Below, in pieces: positions 7,947 to 15,738 of a stretch of DNA of 64,000 nucleotides. The notes below the pieces were generated by a model. That model was not told where the DNA came from. It was given only the letters and a program-made list of their open reading frames with translations, and searched no databases. Every line of letters begins with the position of its first letter. The stretch's first letter is position 1. The stretch is from Actinomadura rubteroloni (GTDB lineage: Bacteria; Actinomycetota; Actinomycetes; Streptosporangiales; Streptosporangiaceae), in NCBI RefSeq assembly GCF_002911665.1, contig NZ_MTBP01000001.1, forward strand, positions 1,426,001-1,490,000. The letters run 5' to 3'. Made by a program: the position numbers and the translations under genes.

Positions 7947-8587
7947 TGCTCCCTGATGTCGCCGAAGTGTGCCGGGACGGATACTGCGTCGGGTTCGACC
8001 TCGACCTGACCCTCGCCGACACGCGCACCGCCATCGCCGCCGTCTACGCCGCGCTGGCGGCCGAGACGGGCGTGGCGATCGACACCGAGGCCGTCGTCGG
8101 CCGCATCGGGCCGCCGCTGGAAGAGGAACTGGCCTACTGGTTCCCCGCCGGGCGCATCGCCGCGATGGCCGCCCGCTACCGCGCCCTGTACGCCGACGTC
8201 GCCGTGCCCGTCACGGCCCTGATGCCCGGCGCGCGGGACGCCCTCGCGCACGTCCGGGCCGACGGCGGGCGCGTCGTGATCGTCTCGGGCAAGAACCAGG
8301 CCGACACCGAGCGGACCGTCCGGTTCCTCGGGCTGGACGCCGACGTCGTCGTCGGCGGCCTGTTCGGCGTGGACAAGGGCGTCGTGCTGCGCGAGCACCG
8401 CGCGCTGGCCTACGTCGGCGACCACACCGGGGACGTGGACGCCGCCCGCGCCGCGTCCGCAACGGCCGTCGCGGTCGCGACCGGCGCGTTCGCCGCGGCC
8501 GAGCTGACGGCCTACGGGGCGGACGTCGTCCTGCCGGACCTTCTGGCGTTCCCGGGTTGGCTCGGCGGGTTCCGCGTCCCGCGCTGA
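7946..8587 (+). CDS. HAD family hydrolase
   Basis: 213 residues from the GTG at 7946. Motif I is FDLDLTLADT (residues 17-26) with both catalytic aspartates; motif II is VIVSGKN; motif III/IV is YVGDHTGDVDAA. The helical cap between motif I and II is the small phosphoglycolate-phosphatase type. The enzyme should remove phosphate from a small metabolite in the cytoplasm. The substrate cannot be read from sequence. Placement before the cold-shock gene recurs in actinomycetes as far as I recall. Confidence 0.88.
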   Translation: MLPDVAEVCRDGYCVGFDLDLTLADTRTAIAAVYAALAAETGVAIDTEAVVGRIGPPLEEELAYWFPAGRIAAMAARYRALYADVAVPVTALMPGARDALAHVRADGGRVVIVSGKNQADTERTVRFLGLDADVVVGGLFGVDKGVVLREHRALAYVGDHTGDVDAARAASATAVAVATGAFAAAELTAYGADVVLPDLLAFPGWLGGFRVPR

Positions 8588-8727
8588 AGATCATCTACCG
8601 TGATTTTCGGGTGCTTTCCGGGTGGTTCGAGGGTACGTTCTGTCCGTCCGCGGCGGCATTATGCCGGGGCGTGACGTGACGCTAATCTTGAGGGCCGATC
8701 CAGGACGAGAGCTGAACGAGGTCTCCC

Positions 8728-9123
8728 GTGCCCACTGGCAAGGTGAAGTGGTACGACGCCGACAAGGGGTTCGGCTTTCTCACCCGTGACGACGGCGGTG
8801 AGGTCTTCGTGCATTCCTCCGCGCTGCCGGGCGGCGTCCAGGCGCTCAAGCCCGGCCAGCGGGTGGAGTTCGGCGTCGTGGAGGGCCGGCGCGGGCAGCA
8901 GGCGCTGTCGCTGCGCGTCCTCGACACGCTGCCGTCGGTGGAGAAGACCATCGCCAAGCAGCGGCGCAAGAAGCCGGACGAGATGGTGCTGATCACCGAG
9001 GACCTCATCAAGCTGCTCGACGGCATCTCCGAGACCTACCGGCGCGGCAAGCACCCCGCCCCGGCGGAGGCCAAAAAGATCGCCACGGTCCTGCGTGCCG
9101 TGGCCGACGACCTGGCACCATAA
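8728..9123 (+). CDS. Cold-shock domain protein with C-terminal extension
   Basis: 131 residues from a GTG start. The first 66 residues are a cold-shock domain (PTGKVKWYDADKGFGFLTRD) with RNP1-like KGFGFL at 13-18 and RNP2-like VFVHS at 26-30. An additional 65 residues, charged and helical (KQRRKKPDEMVLITEDLIKL), replace the usual short end. It should bind single-stranded RNA or DNA. The extension is typical of one actinobacterial Csp class and may mediate dimerisation; that role is inference. TAATCT at 8683-8688 is a possible -10 box. Confidence 0.93.
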   Translation: MPTGKVKWYDADKGFGFLTRDDGGEVFVHSSALPGGVQALKPGQRVEFGVVEGRRGQQALSLRVLDTLPSVEKTIAKQRRKKPDEMVLITEDLIKLLDGISETYRRGKHPAPAEAKKIATVLRAVADDLAP

Positions 9124-9180
9124 CCCGGCGCGGCGGGGCGGTGTGTCCGTTCGCGTCCTCCGATGGGTGAGAATTGAGGC

Positions 9181-9969
9181 GTGAGCCCACTGTCTCGGTC
9201 CAGTTCCGCACGCCGCACCCGCCCGCCCGCCGTCGATCCGGCCTGCGCGGCGGCCGTCGACATCGCCCGCGCCGCCGCCGAGGAGACGGCCCGGCCGGGG
9301 AAGGTGGGCGACCATCTGGGGCTGCGCGCCGAGGCCGACCGGGTGGTCACGCACGCGTTCGCCTGCCTGGACCCGGCCTATCAAGGCTGGCACTGGGCGG
9401 TGACGGTCGCGCGGGCGTCCCGGTCCAAGGTCGTCACGGTGGACGAGTGCGTGCTGCTGCCCGGCGACGGCGCGCTGCTCGCGCCCGAGTGGGTGCCGTG
9501 GCTGGAGCGGCTGCGCCCCGGCGACCTCGGCCCCGGCGACCTGCTGCCGACCGCGCCCGACGACGTCCGGCTCGCGCCGGGGTTCGCCGCCGTGGACGAC
9601 GAGCTGGACCGGCAGGAGCAGTACGAACTCGGGCTCGGGCGCGTCCGGGTGCTGTCGCGCGAGGGCCGCGACGAGGCCGCCGCGCGCTGGTACGAGGGCC
9701 CGGCCGGGCCGCACGCGTCGATCGCGACCGCCGCGCCCGCGCAATGCTCCACCTGCGGCTTCTACACGCTTATGGCGGGCGAGCTACGGCAGATGTTCGG
9801 GGTGTGCGCCAACGAGTACGCGCCCGACGACGGCCGTGTGGTCTCCGCCGACCACGGGTGCGGCGCGCATTCGGAGGCGGTGTCGGTGCCGCTCGCGTCC
9901 GAGCACGGCCCGCCGGTCATCGACGAGCTGGGCTACGAGATCGTGGCGCCCGGCGACACCGGCGACTGA
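9181..9969 (+). CDS. DUF3027 domain protein
   Basis: 262 residues from a GTG start. It matches the actinobacterial DUF3027 pattern: VGDHLGLRAEADRVVTHAF, then YQGWHWAVTVARA, and a late cysteine cluster QCSTCGFY with VCANEYAPDDG and DHGCGAHSE. The cysteines and histidines suggest a bound zinc. Function is not known for the family. It lies between the cold-shock gene and the sacsin-like gene, 7 bases from the latter, so they are probably one operon. Confidence 0.85.
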   Translation: MSPLSRSSSARRTRPPAVDPACAAAVDIARAAAEETARPGKVGDHLGLRAEADRVVTHAFACLDPAYQGWHWAVTVARASRSKVVTVDECVLLPGDGALLAPEWVPWLERLRPGDLGPGDLLPTAPDDVRLAPGFAAVDDELDRQEQYELGLGRVRVLSREGRDEAAARWYEGPAGPHASIATAAPAQCSTCGFYTLMAGELRQMFGVCANEYAPDDGRVVSADHGCGAHSEAVSVPLASEHGPPVIDELGYEIVAPGDTGD

Positions 9970-9976
9970 CCGCGCC

Positions 9977-12874
9977 GTGGCCGCCGACGACCCGTTCGGC
10001 ACCGCCGGGCTGCGCGCCCGGGTTCTGCGCGCCTGGACGGAGTCCCCGGCGCGGTTCCGCGAGGACGCCAACACCGAGGAGGACCACGCCCTCGGCGGCT
10101 ACCGCGACCGCGTCGTGGTGGAGCTGGCGCAGAACGCGGCCGACGCCTCGGCGCGTGCGGGCGTGCCGGGACGGCTCCGGTTCGTCCTGCGCGGCGGTGA
10201 GCTGACCGCCGCCAACACGGGCGCGCCGCTGGACGCCGCCGGGGTCGAGGCGCTGTCCACGCTGCGCGCGTCGGCCAAGCGGGACACTTCAGACTCGGTC
10301 GGACGGTTCGGCGTCGGGTTCGCGGCCGTCGCGGCGGTGAGCGACCGGCCGTCGATCGTGTCGGCGGACGGCGGCGTCCGCTGGTCGGCGGCGGAGTCGC
10401 GGGCGCTCGTCGCCGCGATCCCCGCGCTGGCCGGCGAGCTGGAGCGCCGCGCGGGCCAGGTCCCGGTGCTGCGGCTGCCGTTCCCGATCGCGGCGGACGG
10501 TGTCCCGGACGGTTTCGCGACCGAGGTCCGGCTGCCGCTCCGCGACGAGGCCGCGCGCGAGGCCGTGGCGGGGCAGCTCGCCGCCGTCGGGCCCGCGCTG
10601 CTGCTGGCCCTGCCCGCGCTGGACGCGGTCGAGATCGACGTGGACGGGTCGTCGCGGACGGTCGTGCTGGACGCGTCCGCGTGGCGGACCGTCGCCGCGC
10701 ACGGGACGATTCCCCCCGAACTGCTCGCGGACCGTCCGGTGGAGGAGCGTTCGCGGGCCACGTGGTCGGTGCGGTGGGCGCTCCCGGTGGACGGCGTGCT
10801 GCCCGAAGGGACCGCGTCCGTCCTGCACGCGCCGACGCCGAGCGACGAGCCCGTCGGCCTGCCCGCCCTGCTCATCGGGACGTTCCCCCTCAACCCGGAC
10901 CGGCGCCGTGTCGCGCCCGGCCCGCTCGCCCGCTTCCTCGCCGACCGCGCCGCCGACGCGTACGTGGAACTGCTGCGCGAACTGGCCGGGGACCCGGCCG
11001 TGCTGGACCTCGTGCCGGGGCCGGTCGCGTCCGGCGAGGTGGACGCGGCGATCCGGCACGCGGTGCGGGAGCGGCTGCCGGACGTCCCGCTGCTGCCCGG
11101 CGGCCTGCGCGGACGCGACACGACCGTGATCGACGGCCCCGGCCCGCTGCTGGACCTGCTCGGCGGGGACGTCGTGCCGAACCTGCTGCCGTCGTCCTGG
11201 CCCGTCCGGCACCGGGCGCTGACCGCGCTCGGCGTCCACCGCGCCGAGATAGCCGACGTCGTGGACGCGCTCGCCGCCCTCGACCGTGAACCCGCCTGGT
11301 GGCACGGGCTGTACGAGGCGCTGGCCGGGGTGCCCGCCGACGCGCTCGGCGCGCTGCCGGTGCCGCTGGCGACCGGCCGCCTGGTGCGCGGGCCGCGCGG
11401 GCTGCTCGTCGCGACCGGCGCGGCGCCGCCCGGCGCGGACGTCCTGGACCTGCGGTTCGTCGACCCCGCCGCCGCGCATCCGCTGCTGCTGCGGCTCGGC
11501 GCGGTGGAGGCGGGGCCGCGCGAGGTGCTGACGAGCGCGCCCGTGCGGCGGGCCGTCGCCGAGTCGTTCGACGCCGACGATCCGGGCGCGGTCGCCGAGG
11601 CCGTGCTGGGGCTCGTCGCCGCCGCGCGGCTCGATCCCGGCGAGGAGGACTGGCTCGCCGACCTCGCGCTGGACGGCGCCGACGGCGACCTCTACCCGGC
11701 CGGTGAGCTGCTGTTCCCCGATAGCCCGTTGCGGACGATCATGGCGGACGACGCGCCGTTCGGCGTCGTCGCGGACGACCTGCTCGCCCGGTTCGGCGCC
11801 GAGGCGCTGGCCGCGTGCGGGGTCCTGGCCGGGTTCGCGCTCGTCCGGGCCGAGGACGCCGAACTCGGCGACGCCACCTTCGACCTGGACCGGGAAGAGG
11901 ACTGGGCCGACGACGTCCTCGACCTGGTCGGGCCGGGGATGCCGCCGCTCGTGCCGGAGTTCCTGGCCGTCCGGGACCTCGAACTCGTCGCCGACTGGGA
12001 CGCCGCCCTGGGCCTGCTCGCCGCCCCGCCCTGGCGCGCGGCGGTCACCGAGCCGCTGCGGGTCGTCCATGAGGGCCGCCGGGTCGAGGTGCCGTCGTAC
12101 ACGGCGTGGTGGTTGCGGCGGCATCCGGTGCTGGACGGGCGCCGTCCGGGCGGGTTCCGCGCGCCCGGCGCCGATCCGCTGCTCGCCGGGCTGTACGACC
12201 CCGCGCCGTCCGGGCTCGATCCCGAGCTGCTGCGGGCGCTCGGCGTCCGGACGTCGCTCGCCGCGCTGCTGGACGAGCCCGGCGGCGCCGCCGAACTGCT
12301 GGACCGGCTCGCGGACCCGTCCCGCCCGGTGGACCGGACGGTGCTCGGCGCGCTGTGGACCGAACTGGCCCGCGTCCCCGGCCTGGACGTGGACCCGCCC
12401 GAGCGCGTCCGCGCGATCGTGGACGGCGCGGTCGAGGTGGTGGACGCGGGCGACGCGCTCGTCCTGGACCGTCCGGACCTGCTCCCGCTGCTCACCGGCC
12501 AGCCGCTGCTGATCCCGGCACCGGGCGACGCGGCGGCGCTGGCCGACGCGCTCGACCTGCCGCTCGCCGGGGACGAGGTGGCCGGGGAGATCGGGTCGGC
12601 GGGGGAGCGGCGGCCCGTCCCGGACGCGGCGCGGGCGGTGCTGCCGGACGCGCCCGCGTCCTACGTCGCGCACGACCCGCTCGTGGTGGACGGCCGTGCG
12701 GTGCCCTGGTGGGCGGGGGACGGCGAGCCCCACGCGTCCGGCCCCGAGGGATTGGCCCGCGCGCTCGCGTGGCTCACCGGCCGCTGGCCGGACCGGCTGC
12801 TCGTCGCGGCCGTCCTGCGCGATCCCGGCGACCTGGCGACCCTGCTCGCCGAAGCGGACCTGGAGGACCGTTAG
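9977..12874 (+). CDS. Sacsin-like / HSP90-type ATPase protein
   Basis: 965 residues from the GTG at 9977. The N-terminal 250 residues are a GHKL ATP-binding domain like that of HSP90 and sacsin: VVVELAQNAADASARAG has the ELxxNAxDA box and GRFGVGFAAVAAV the G1 loop. The remaining 700 residues are leucine- and alanine-rich, built of repeated modules with no named domain I recognise. The family may act as a chaperone; the bacterial role is unproven. It follows DUF3027 by 7 bases, and its last four bases overlap the convergent DUF2530 gene. Confidence 0.85.
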   Translation: MAADDPFGTAGLRARVLRAWTESPARFREDANTEEDHALGGYRDRVVVELAQNAADASARAGVPGRLRFVLRGGELTAANTGAPLDAAGVEALSTLRASAKRDTSDSVGRFGVGFAAVAAVSDRPSIVSADGGVRWSAAESRALVAAIPALAGELERRAGQVPVLRLPFPIAADGVPDGFATEVRLPLRDEAAREAVAGQLAAVGPALLLALPALDAVEIDVDGSSRTVVLDASAWRTVAAHGTIPPELLADRPVEERSRATWSVRWALPVDGVLPEGTASVLHAPTPSDEPVGLPALLIGTFPLNPDRRRVAPGPLARFLADRAADAYVELLRELAGDPAVLDLVPGPVASGEVDAAIRHAVRERLPDVPLLPGGLRGRDTTVIDGPGPLLDLLGGDVVPNLLPSSWPVRHRALTALGVHRAEIADVVDALAALDREPAWWHGLYEALAGVPADALGALPVPLATGRLVRGPRGLLVATGAAPPGADVLDLRFVDPAAAHPLLLRLGAVEAGPREVLTSAPVRRAVAESFDADDPGAVAEAVLGLVAAARLDPGEEDWLADLALDGADGDLYPAGELLFPDSPLRTIMADDAPFGVVADDLLARFGAEALAACGVLAGFALVRAEDAELGDATFDLDREEDWADDVLDLVGPGMPPLVPEFLAVRDLELVADWDAALGLLAAPPWRAAVTEPLRVVHEGRRVEVPSYTAWWLRRHPVLDGRRPGGFRAPGADPLLAGLYDPAPSGLDPELLRALGVRTSLAALLDEPGGAAELLDRLADPSRPVDRTVLGALWTELARVPGLDVDPPERVRAIVDGAVEVVDAGDALVLDRPDLLPLLTGQPLLIPAPGDAAALADALDLPLAGDEVAGEIGSAGERRPVPDAARAVLPDAPASYVAHDPLVVDGRAVPWWAGDGEPHASGPEGLARALAWLTGRWPDRLLVAAVLRDPGDLATLLAEADLEDR

Positions 12875-13113
12875 TCGCGCTTCGTCTGCCGGACGCGGGC
12901 GGACTGGAGCCGGGGGATGTACCACATGGCGAACAGGCCGATCACGACGCCGGCCCCGCACACCCAGAGCCACCAGCGGTCGTCGTCGGGGAGCCCGACG
13001 ACGGCGAGGACGACCAGTGCGACGGCCCACGCGCCCGTCCCGACGGCCGCGATCTTGACGTCGTCGGTCGGCATCGGCGGCGGATCGGGCCGCCGTGCCC
13101 TCGGCTCGCTCAT
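12871..13113 (-). CDS. DUF2530 membrane protein, 80 residues
   Basis: It starts MSEPRARRPDPPPMPTDD and has two transmembrane segments, about 23-42 and 50-66 (GAWAVALVVLAVVGL and LWVCGAGVVIGLFAMWYIPR). The pattern and length match DUF2530. The C-terminus is basic and probably cytoplasmic. Function unknown. It overlaps the sacsin-like gene tail to tail by four bases. Confidence 0.85.
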   Translation of the reverse strand: MSEPRARRPDPPPMPTDDVKIAAVGTGAWAVALVVLAVVGLPDDDRWWLWVCGAGVVIGLFAMWYIPRLQSARVRQTKRD

Positions 13114-13128
13114 CGCCCGCCCCCTCGT

Positions 13129-13180
13129 CCACGGTCCCCGTCGCCGCCCAGGCTAACCGGCGGGGGTGACGGTCCCGTGG
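13129..13180. other. Imperfect hairpin upstream of DUF2530
   Basis: CCACGG (13129-13134) pairs with CCGTGG (13175-13180), and inside them CGTC/GACG and CCGCC/GGCGG can pair too. It lies in the DUF2530-MarR intergenic stretch. It could be a structured leader for either gene or chance in GC-rich DNA. Confidence 0.25.
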
Positions 13181-13279
13181 GGAGCCCCGTTCCCTGGCAC
13201 GATGGAAGGCCAGCGGGAAGAGAGGGAAGAAGTCGGACGCCGTGTGACGGTATGGCGGAATACGTCCCCGCCCGATACC

Positions 13280-13307
13280 GTTAGCAAAGGCAATGACTTC
13301 TGCTAAC
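13280..13307. promoter_or_regulatory. MarR operator candidate
   Basis: GTTAGCA (13280-13286) and TGCTAAC (13301-13307) are perfect 7-base arms with a 14-base spacer. The repeat ends 4 bases before the MarR ATG at 13312, in otherwise GC-rich DNA. This is the usual place for an autoregulatory MarR site. Confidence 0.6.
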
Positions 13308-13311
13308 GATC

Positions 13312-13773
13312 ATGACGCCATCGACCAGTGGCCGCCCGGCGGCCCCCACCCTGGCCGAGGAGCTGCGCATCTCGATCGCGCGGCTGTCCCGGCGCCTGCG
13401 CCATCTGCGCCTGGCCGAGCCGGGCACGGAGGACGAGCGCCTCTCGGTCACCCAGTTCGCCGCGCTCGCGGCCATCGAGCGGCACGGCTCGATGACGCCG
13501 GGGGAACTGGCCCAGCACGAGAAGGTCCAGCCGCCGTCGATGACGCGGGTGATCGCGTTCCTGGAGGAGCAGGGGCTCGTGAACCGGGCGCCGCACCCGA
13601 CGGACGGCCGTCAGGTGGTGATCAGTGCGACCCCGGCGGGCGGGGAGCACCTGGCGCGGGAACGCCGCCGCAAGGAGGCGTGGCTGGGCCGGAGGCTGGC
13701 GGAGCTGAGCCCGGACGAGCGGGAGGTCCTGCGCCGGGCCGCCCCGATCCTGGACAAGATCAGCCGAGCCTGA
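13312..13773 (+). CDS. MarR family transcriptional regulator
   Basis: 153 residues. The winged helix is clear: LSVTQFAALAAIERHG, then MTPGELAQHEKVQPPSMTRVI as the HTH and the wing HPTDGRQVVISAT. The flanking helices form the dimer interface. It is followed 53 bases later by an MFS pump on the same strand, a regulator-pump pair typical of drug or metabolite export. The inverted repeat at its start suggests control of both genes. The inducer is unknown. Confidence 0.93.
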   Translation: MTPSTSGRPAAPTLAEELRISIARLSRRLRHLRLAEPGTEDERLSVTQFAALAAIERHGSMTPGELAQHEKVQPPSMTRVIAFLEEQGLVNRAPHPTDGRQVVISATPAGGEHLARERRRKEAWLGRRLAELSPDEREVLRRAAPILDKISRA

Positions 13774-13826
13774 CGCCCGCCCGGGAGGTCGGTCGGGGTC
13801 GGTCGGTCGGGGCGAACAGAGCCGGC

Positions 13827-15062
13827 ATGTTCCGGTCGCTGCGCGTCCCGAACTACCGGCGGTACGCGACCGGGACGGTCGTGTCCAACACCGGCACGTG
13901 GATGCAGCGCGTCGCGCAGGACTGGCTCGTCCTGGAACTCGCGGGCAAGAGCGGCGGCACCGCGCTCGGCATCACGACCGCGATGCAGTTCCTGCCGCTG
14001 CTGCTGTTCGGGCTGTGGGGCGGCGTCCTCGCCGACCGGTACCCCAAGCGCCGGCTGTTGATGCTGACGCAGATCGCGATGGGGCTGCTCGCGCTCGTCC
14101 TCGGCGTGCTCGCCCTCACCGGCACCGCGCAGGTCTGGCACGTCTACGTGCTCGCGTTCGGCCTCGGCCTCGCGACCGTCGTGGACAACCCGGTGCGGCA
14201 GGCGTTCGTGGTCGAGATGGTCGGCCGCGAGGACGTCCCCAACGCCATCGCGCTCAACAGCGCCAGCTTCAACGGCGCCCGGCTGCTCGGCCCGGCCATC
14301 GCGGGCGTGCTCATCGCCGCGTTCGGCACCGGCCCGGTGTTCCTGGTCAACGCGGCGTCGTTCGCGGCCGTCCTCGTCGGGCTGGCGCGGATGCGGACGG
14401 ACGAGCTGCACGTCGCCGACATCGTCCCGCGCGCGAAAGGCCAGCTCATCGAGGGCCTGCGCTATGTCAAGGGCCGCCGCGACCTGTTGATGACGCTCGT
14501 GCTCATCGGGCTCGTCGCGACCTTCGGCATGAACTTCCAGATCACGATCGCGCTCGTCGCCCGGCAGGTCTTCCACACCGGGGCGTCGTCGTTCGGGCTC
14601 GCGTCGTCCATGCTGGCCGTCGGGGCGCTCACCGGCGCGCTGCTGGCCGCCCGCCGCACCGCGCGGCCCCGGCAGCGCGTGCTGCTCGGCGCCGCGGTGC
14701 TGTTCGGCGTGCTGGAGGCGCTGACCGGGCTGATGCCGTCGTACTGGTCGTTCCTGGTGCTGCTCGTCCCGACCGGCATCGCGCTGATGACGTTCGTGAC
14801 GTCGGCGAACGCGCGGATGCAGCTCGGCGTCGACCCCGCGATGCGCGGCCGCGTCATGGGCCTCTACATGTTCGTGTTCCTCGGCACCAACCCGCTCGGC
14901 GCGCCCGCCGTCGGCTGGATGGCCGAGAACTTCGGGCCCCGGTCGACGCTCGTCGCGTGCGGCGGGATCGCGCTCGGCGCCGCGCTGGCCGTCGGGCTGT
15001 TCATGGCGCCGCGCGGGTCCCTGTTGCCCACCGTCCGCCGCGTCCTGCGGCCGTCCGCCTGA
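13827..15062 (+). CDS. MFS transporter (MFS_3, EntS-like)
   Basis: 411 residues, about twelve membrane helices. It begins MFRSLRVPNYRRYATGTVVSNTGTWMQRVAQDWLVLEL, the hallmark of the MFS_3 exporters. The loop 2-3 motif is FGLWGGVLADRYPKRRLLM. A second GRVMGLYMF-like stretch sits after helix 10. It should export a small molecule across the cytoplasmic membrane using the proton gradient. The MarR gene directly upstream is the probable regulator. A GTG 24 bases earlier is also possible as the start. Confidence 0.92.
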   Translation: MFRSLRVPNYRRYATGTVVSNTGTWMQRVAQDWLVLELAGKSGGTALGITTAMQFLPLLLFGLWGGVLADRYPKRRLLMLTQIAMGLLALVLGVLALTGTAQVWHVYVLAFGLGLATVVDNPVRQAFVVEMVGREDVPNAIALNSASFNGARLLGPAIAGVLIAAFGTGPVFLVNAASFAAVLVGLARMRTDELHVADIVPRAKGQLIEGLRYVKGRRDLLMTLVLIGLVATFGMNFQITIALVARQVFHTGASSFGLASSMLAVGALTGALLAARRTARPRQRVLLGAAVLFGVLEALTGLMPSYWSFLVLLVPTGIALMTFVTSANARMQLGVDPAMRGRVMGLYMFVFLGTNPLGAPAVGWMAENFGPRSTLVACGGIALGAALAVGLFMAPRGSLLPTVRRVLRPSA

Positions 15063-15143
15063 CGGGCGGCTTGACGCTCAGTGGCCCGTGGACATCGGAC
15101 ACGGCGGGTGCGAGGCTGAGCCTGTGCCGGACCCGGAGCGTGG

Positions 15144-15737
15144 ATGAGACTGTTCGCGGCGCTCGTTCCGCCGCCCGCCGTGCTGGACGCCGTGGAGCGT
15201 TTCACCGCGCCGCTGCGCGCCGGAACACCGGACGGGTCGCCCGACCTGCGCTGGATCGGCCGTGACCTGCTCCACGTCACGCTCGCGTTCTTCGGCGACC
15301 TCGACGCCGGCGCGCTCGACGTCCTCGTCCCGAAACTGGAGCGGGCCGCCGACCGGCATCCCTGCATGCGGCTGACGCTGGCCGGGGGCGGCGCGTTCCC
15401 GCTCGGCGGCCAGCACGCCCGCGTCCTGTGGGCCGGGCTCTACGGCGACCGGCGCGCCCTCGCCGGGCTCGCCGCCGAGACCGCCGCCGCCGGGCACCAC
15501 GCGGGCGCCGCGCCCGACCACCACCGCGGCGACCAGCACCGCGCCTACCGGCCGCACCTCACGCTCGCGCGCAGCCGCGGCCCGGTGGACGTCCGCCCGC
15601 TCCTGGAACCCCTCGCCACGTTCGCGACCAAGCCGTGGACGGCCGACGCGTTCCATCTCGTCCGCAGCCACCTGCCCGGCGCCGACCGCCCGCAACCCGA
15701 GTACGAACCACTGACGACCTTCCGCCTGCGCGGCTAG
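15144..15737 (+). CDS. thpR: RNA 2',3'-cyclic phosphodiesterase (2H family)
   Basis: 197 residues. Both catalytic HxT motifs of the 2H superfamily are present: HVT at 44-46 (DLLHVTLAFFGD) and HLT at 138-140 (YRPHLTLARSRG). The N-terminal MRLFAALVPPPAVLD is characteristic of ThpR/LigT. The enzyme hydrolyses 2',3'-cyclic phosphate on RNA ends and may seal tRNA halves in reverse. The histidine-rich stretch HHAGAAPDHHRGDQH before the second motif is an unusual insertion. Its stop is next to that of the convergent gene. Confidence 0.92.
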   Translation: MRLFAALVPPPAVLDAVERFTAPLRAGTPDGSPDLRWIGRDLLHVTLAFFGDLDAGALDVLVPKLERAADRHPCMRLTLAGGGAFPLGGQHARVLWAGLYGDRRALAGLAAETAAAGHHAGAAPDHHRGDQHRAYRPHLTLARSRGPVDVRPLLEPLATFATKPWTADAFHLVRSHLPGADRPQPEYEPLTTFRLRG

Positions 15738-15738
15738 C

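Noticed and set aside
10289-13132. A 947-codon minus-strand open frame opposite the sacsin-like gene
   Set aside because: Composition is Arg/Gly/Val-rich and shows no motif, while the plus strand has a clear GHKL ATPase with normal codon use.
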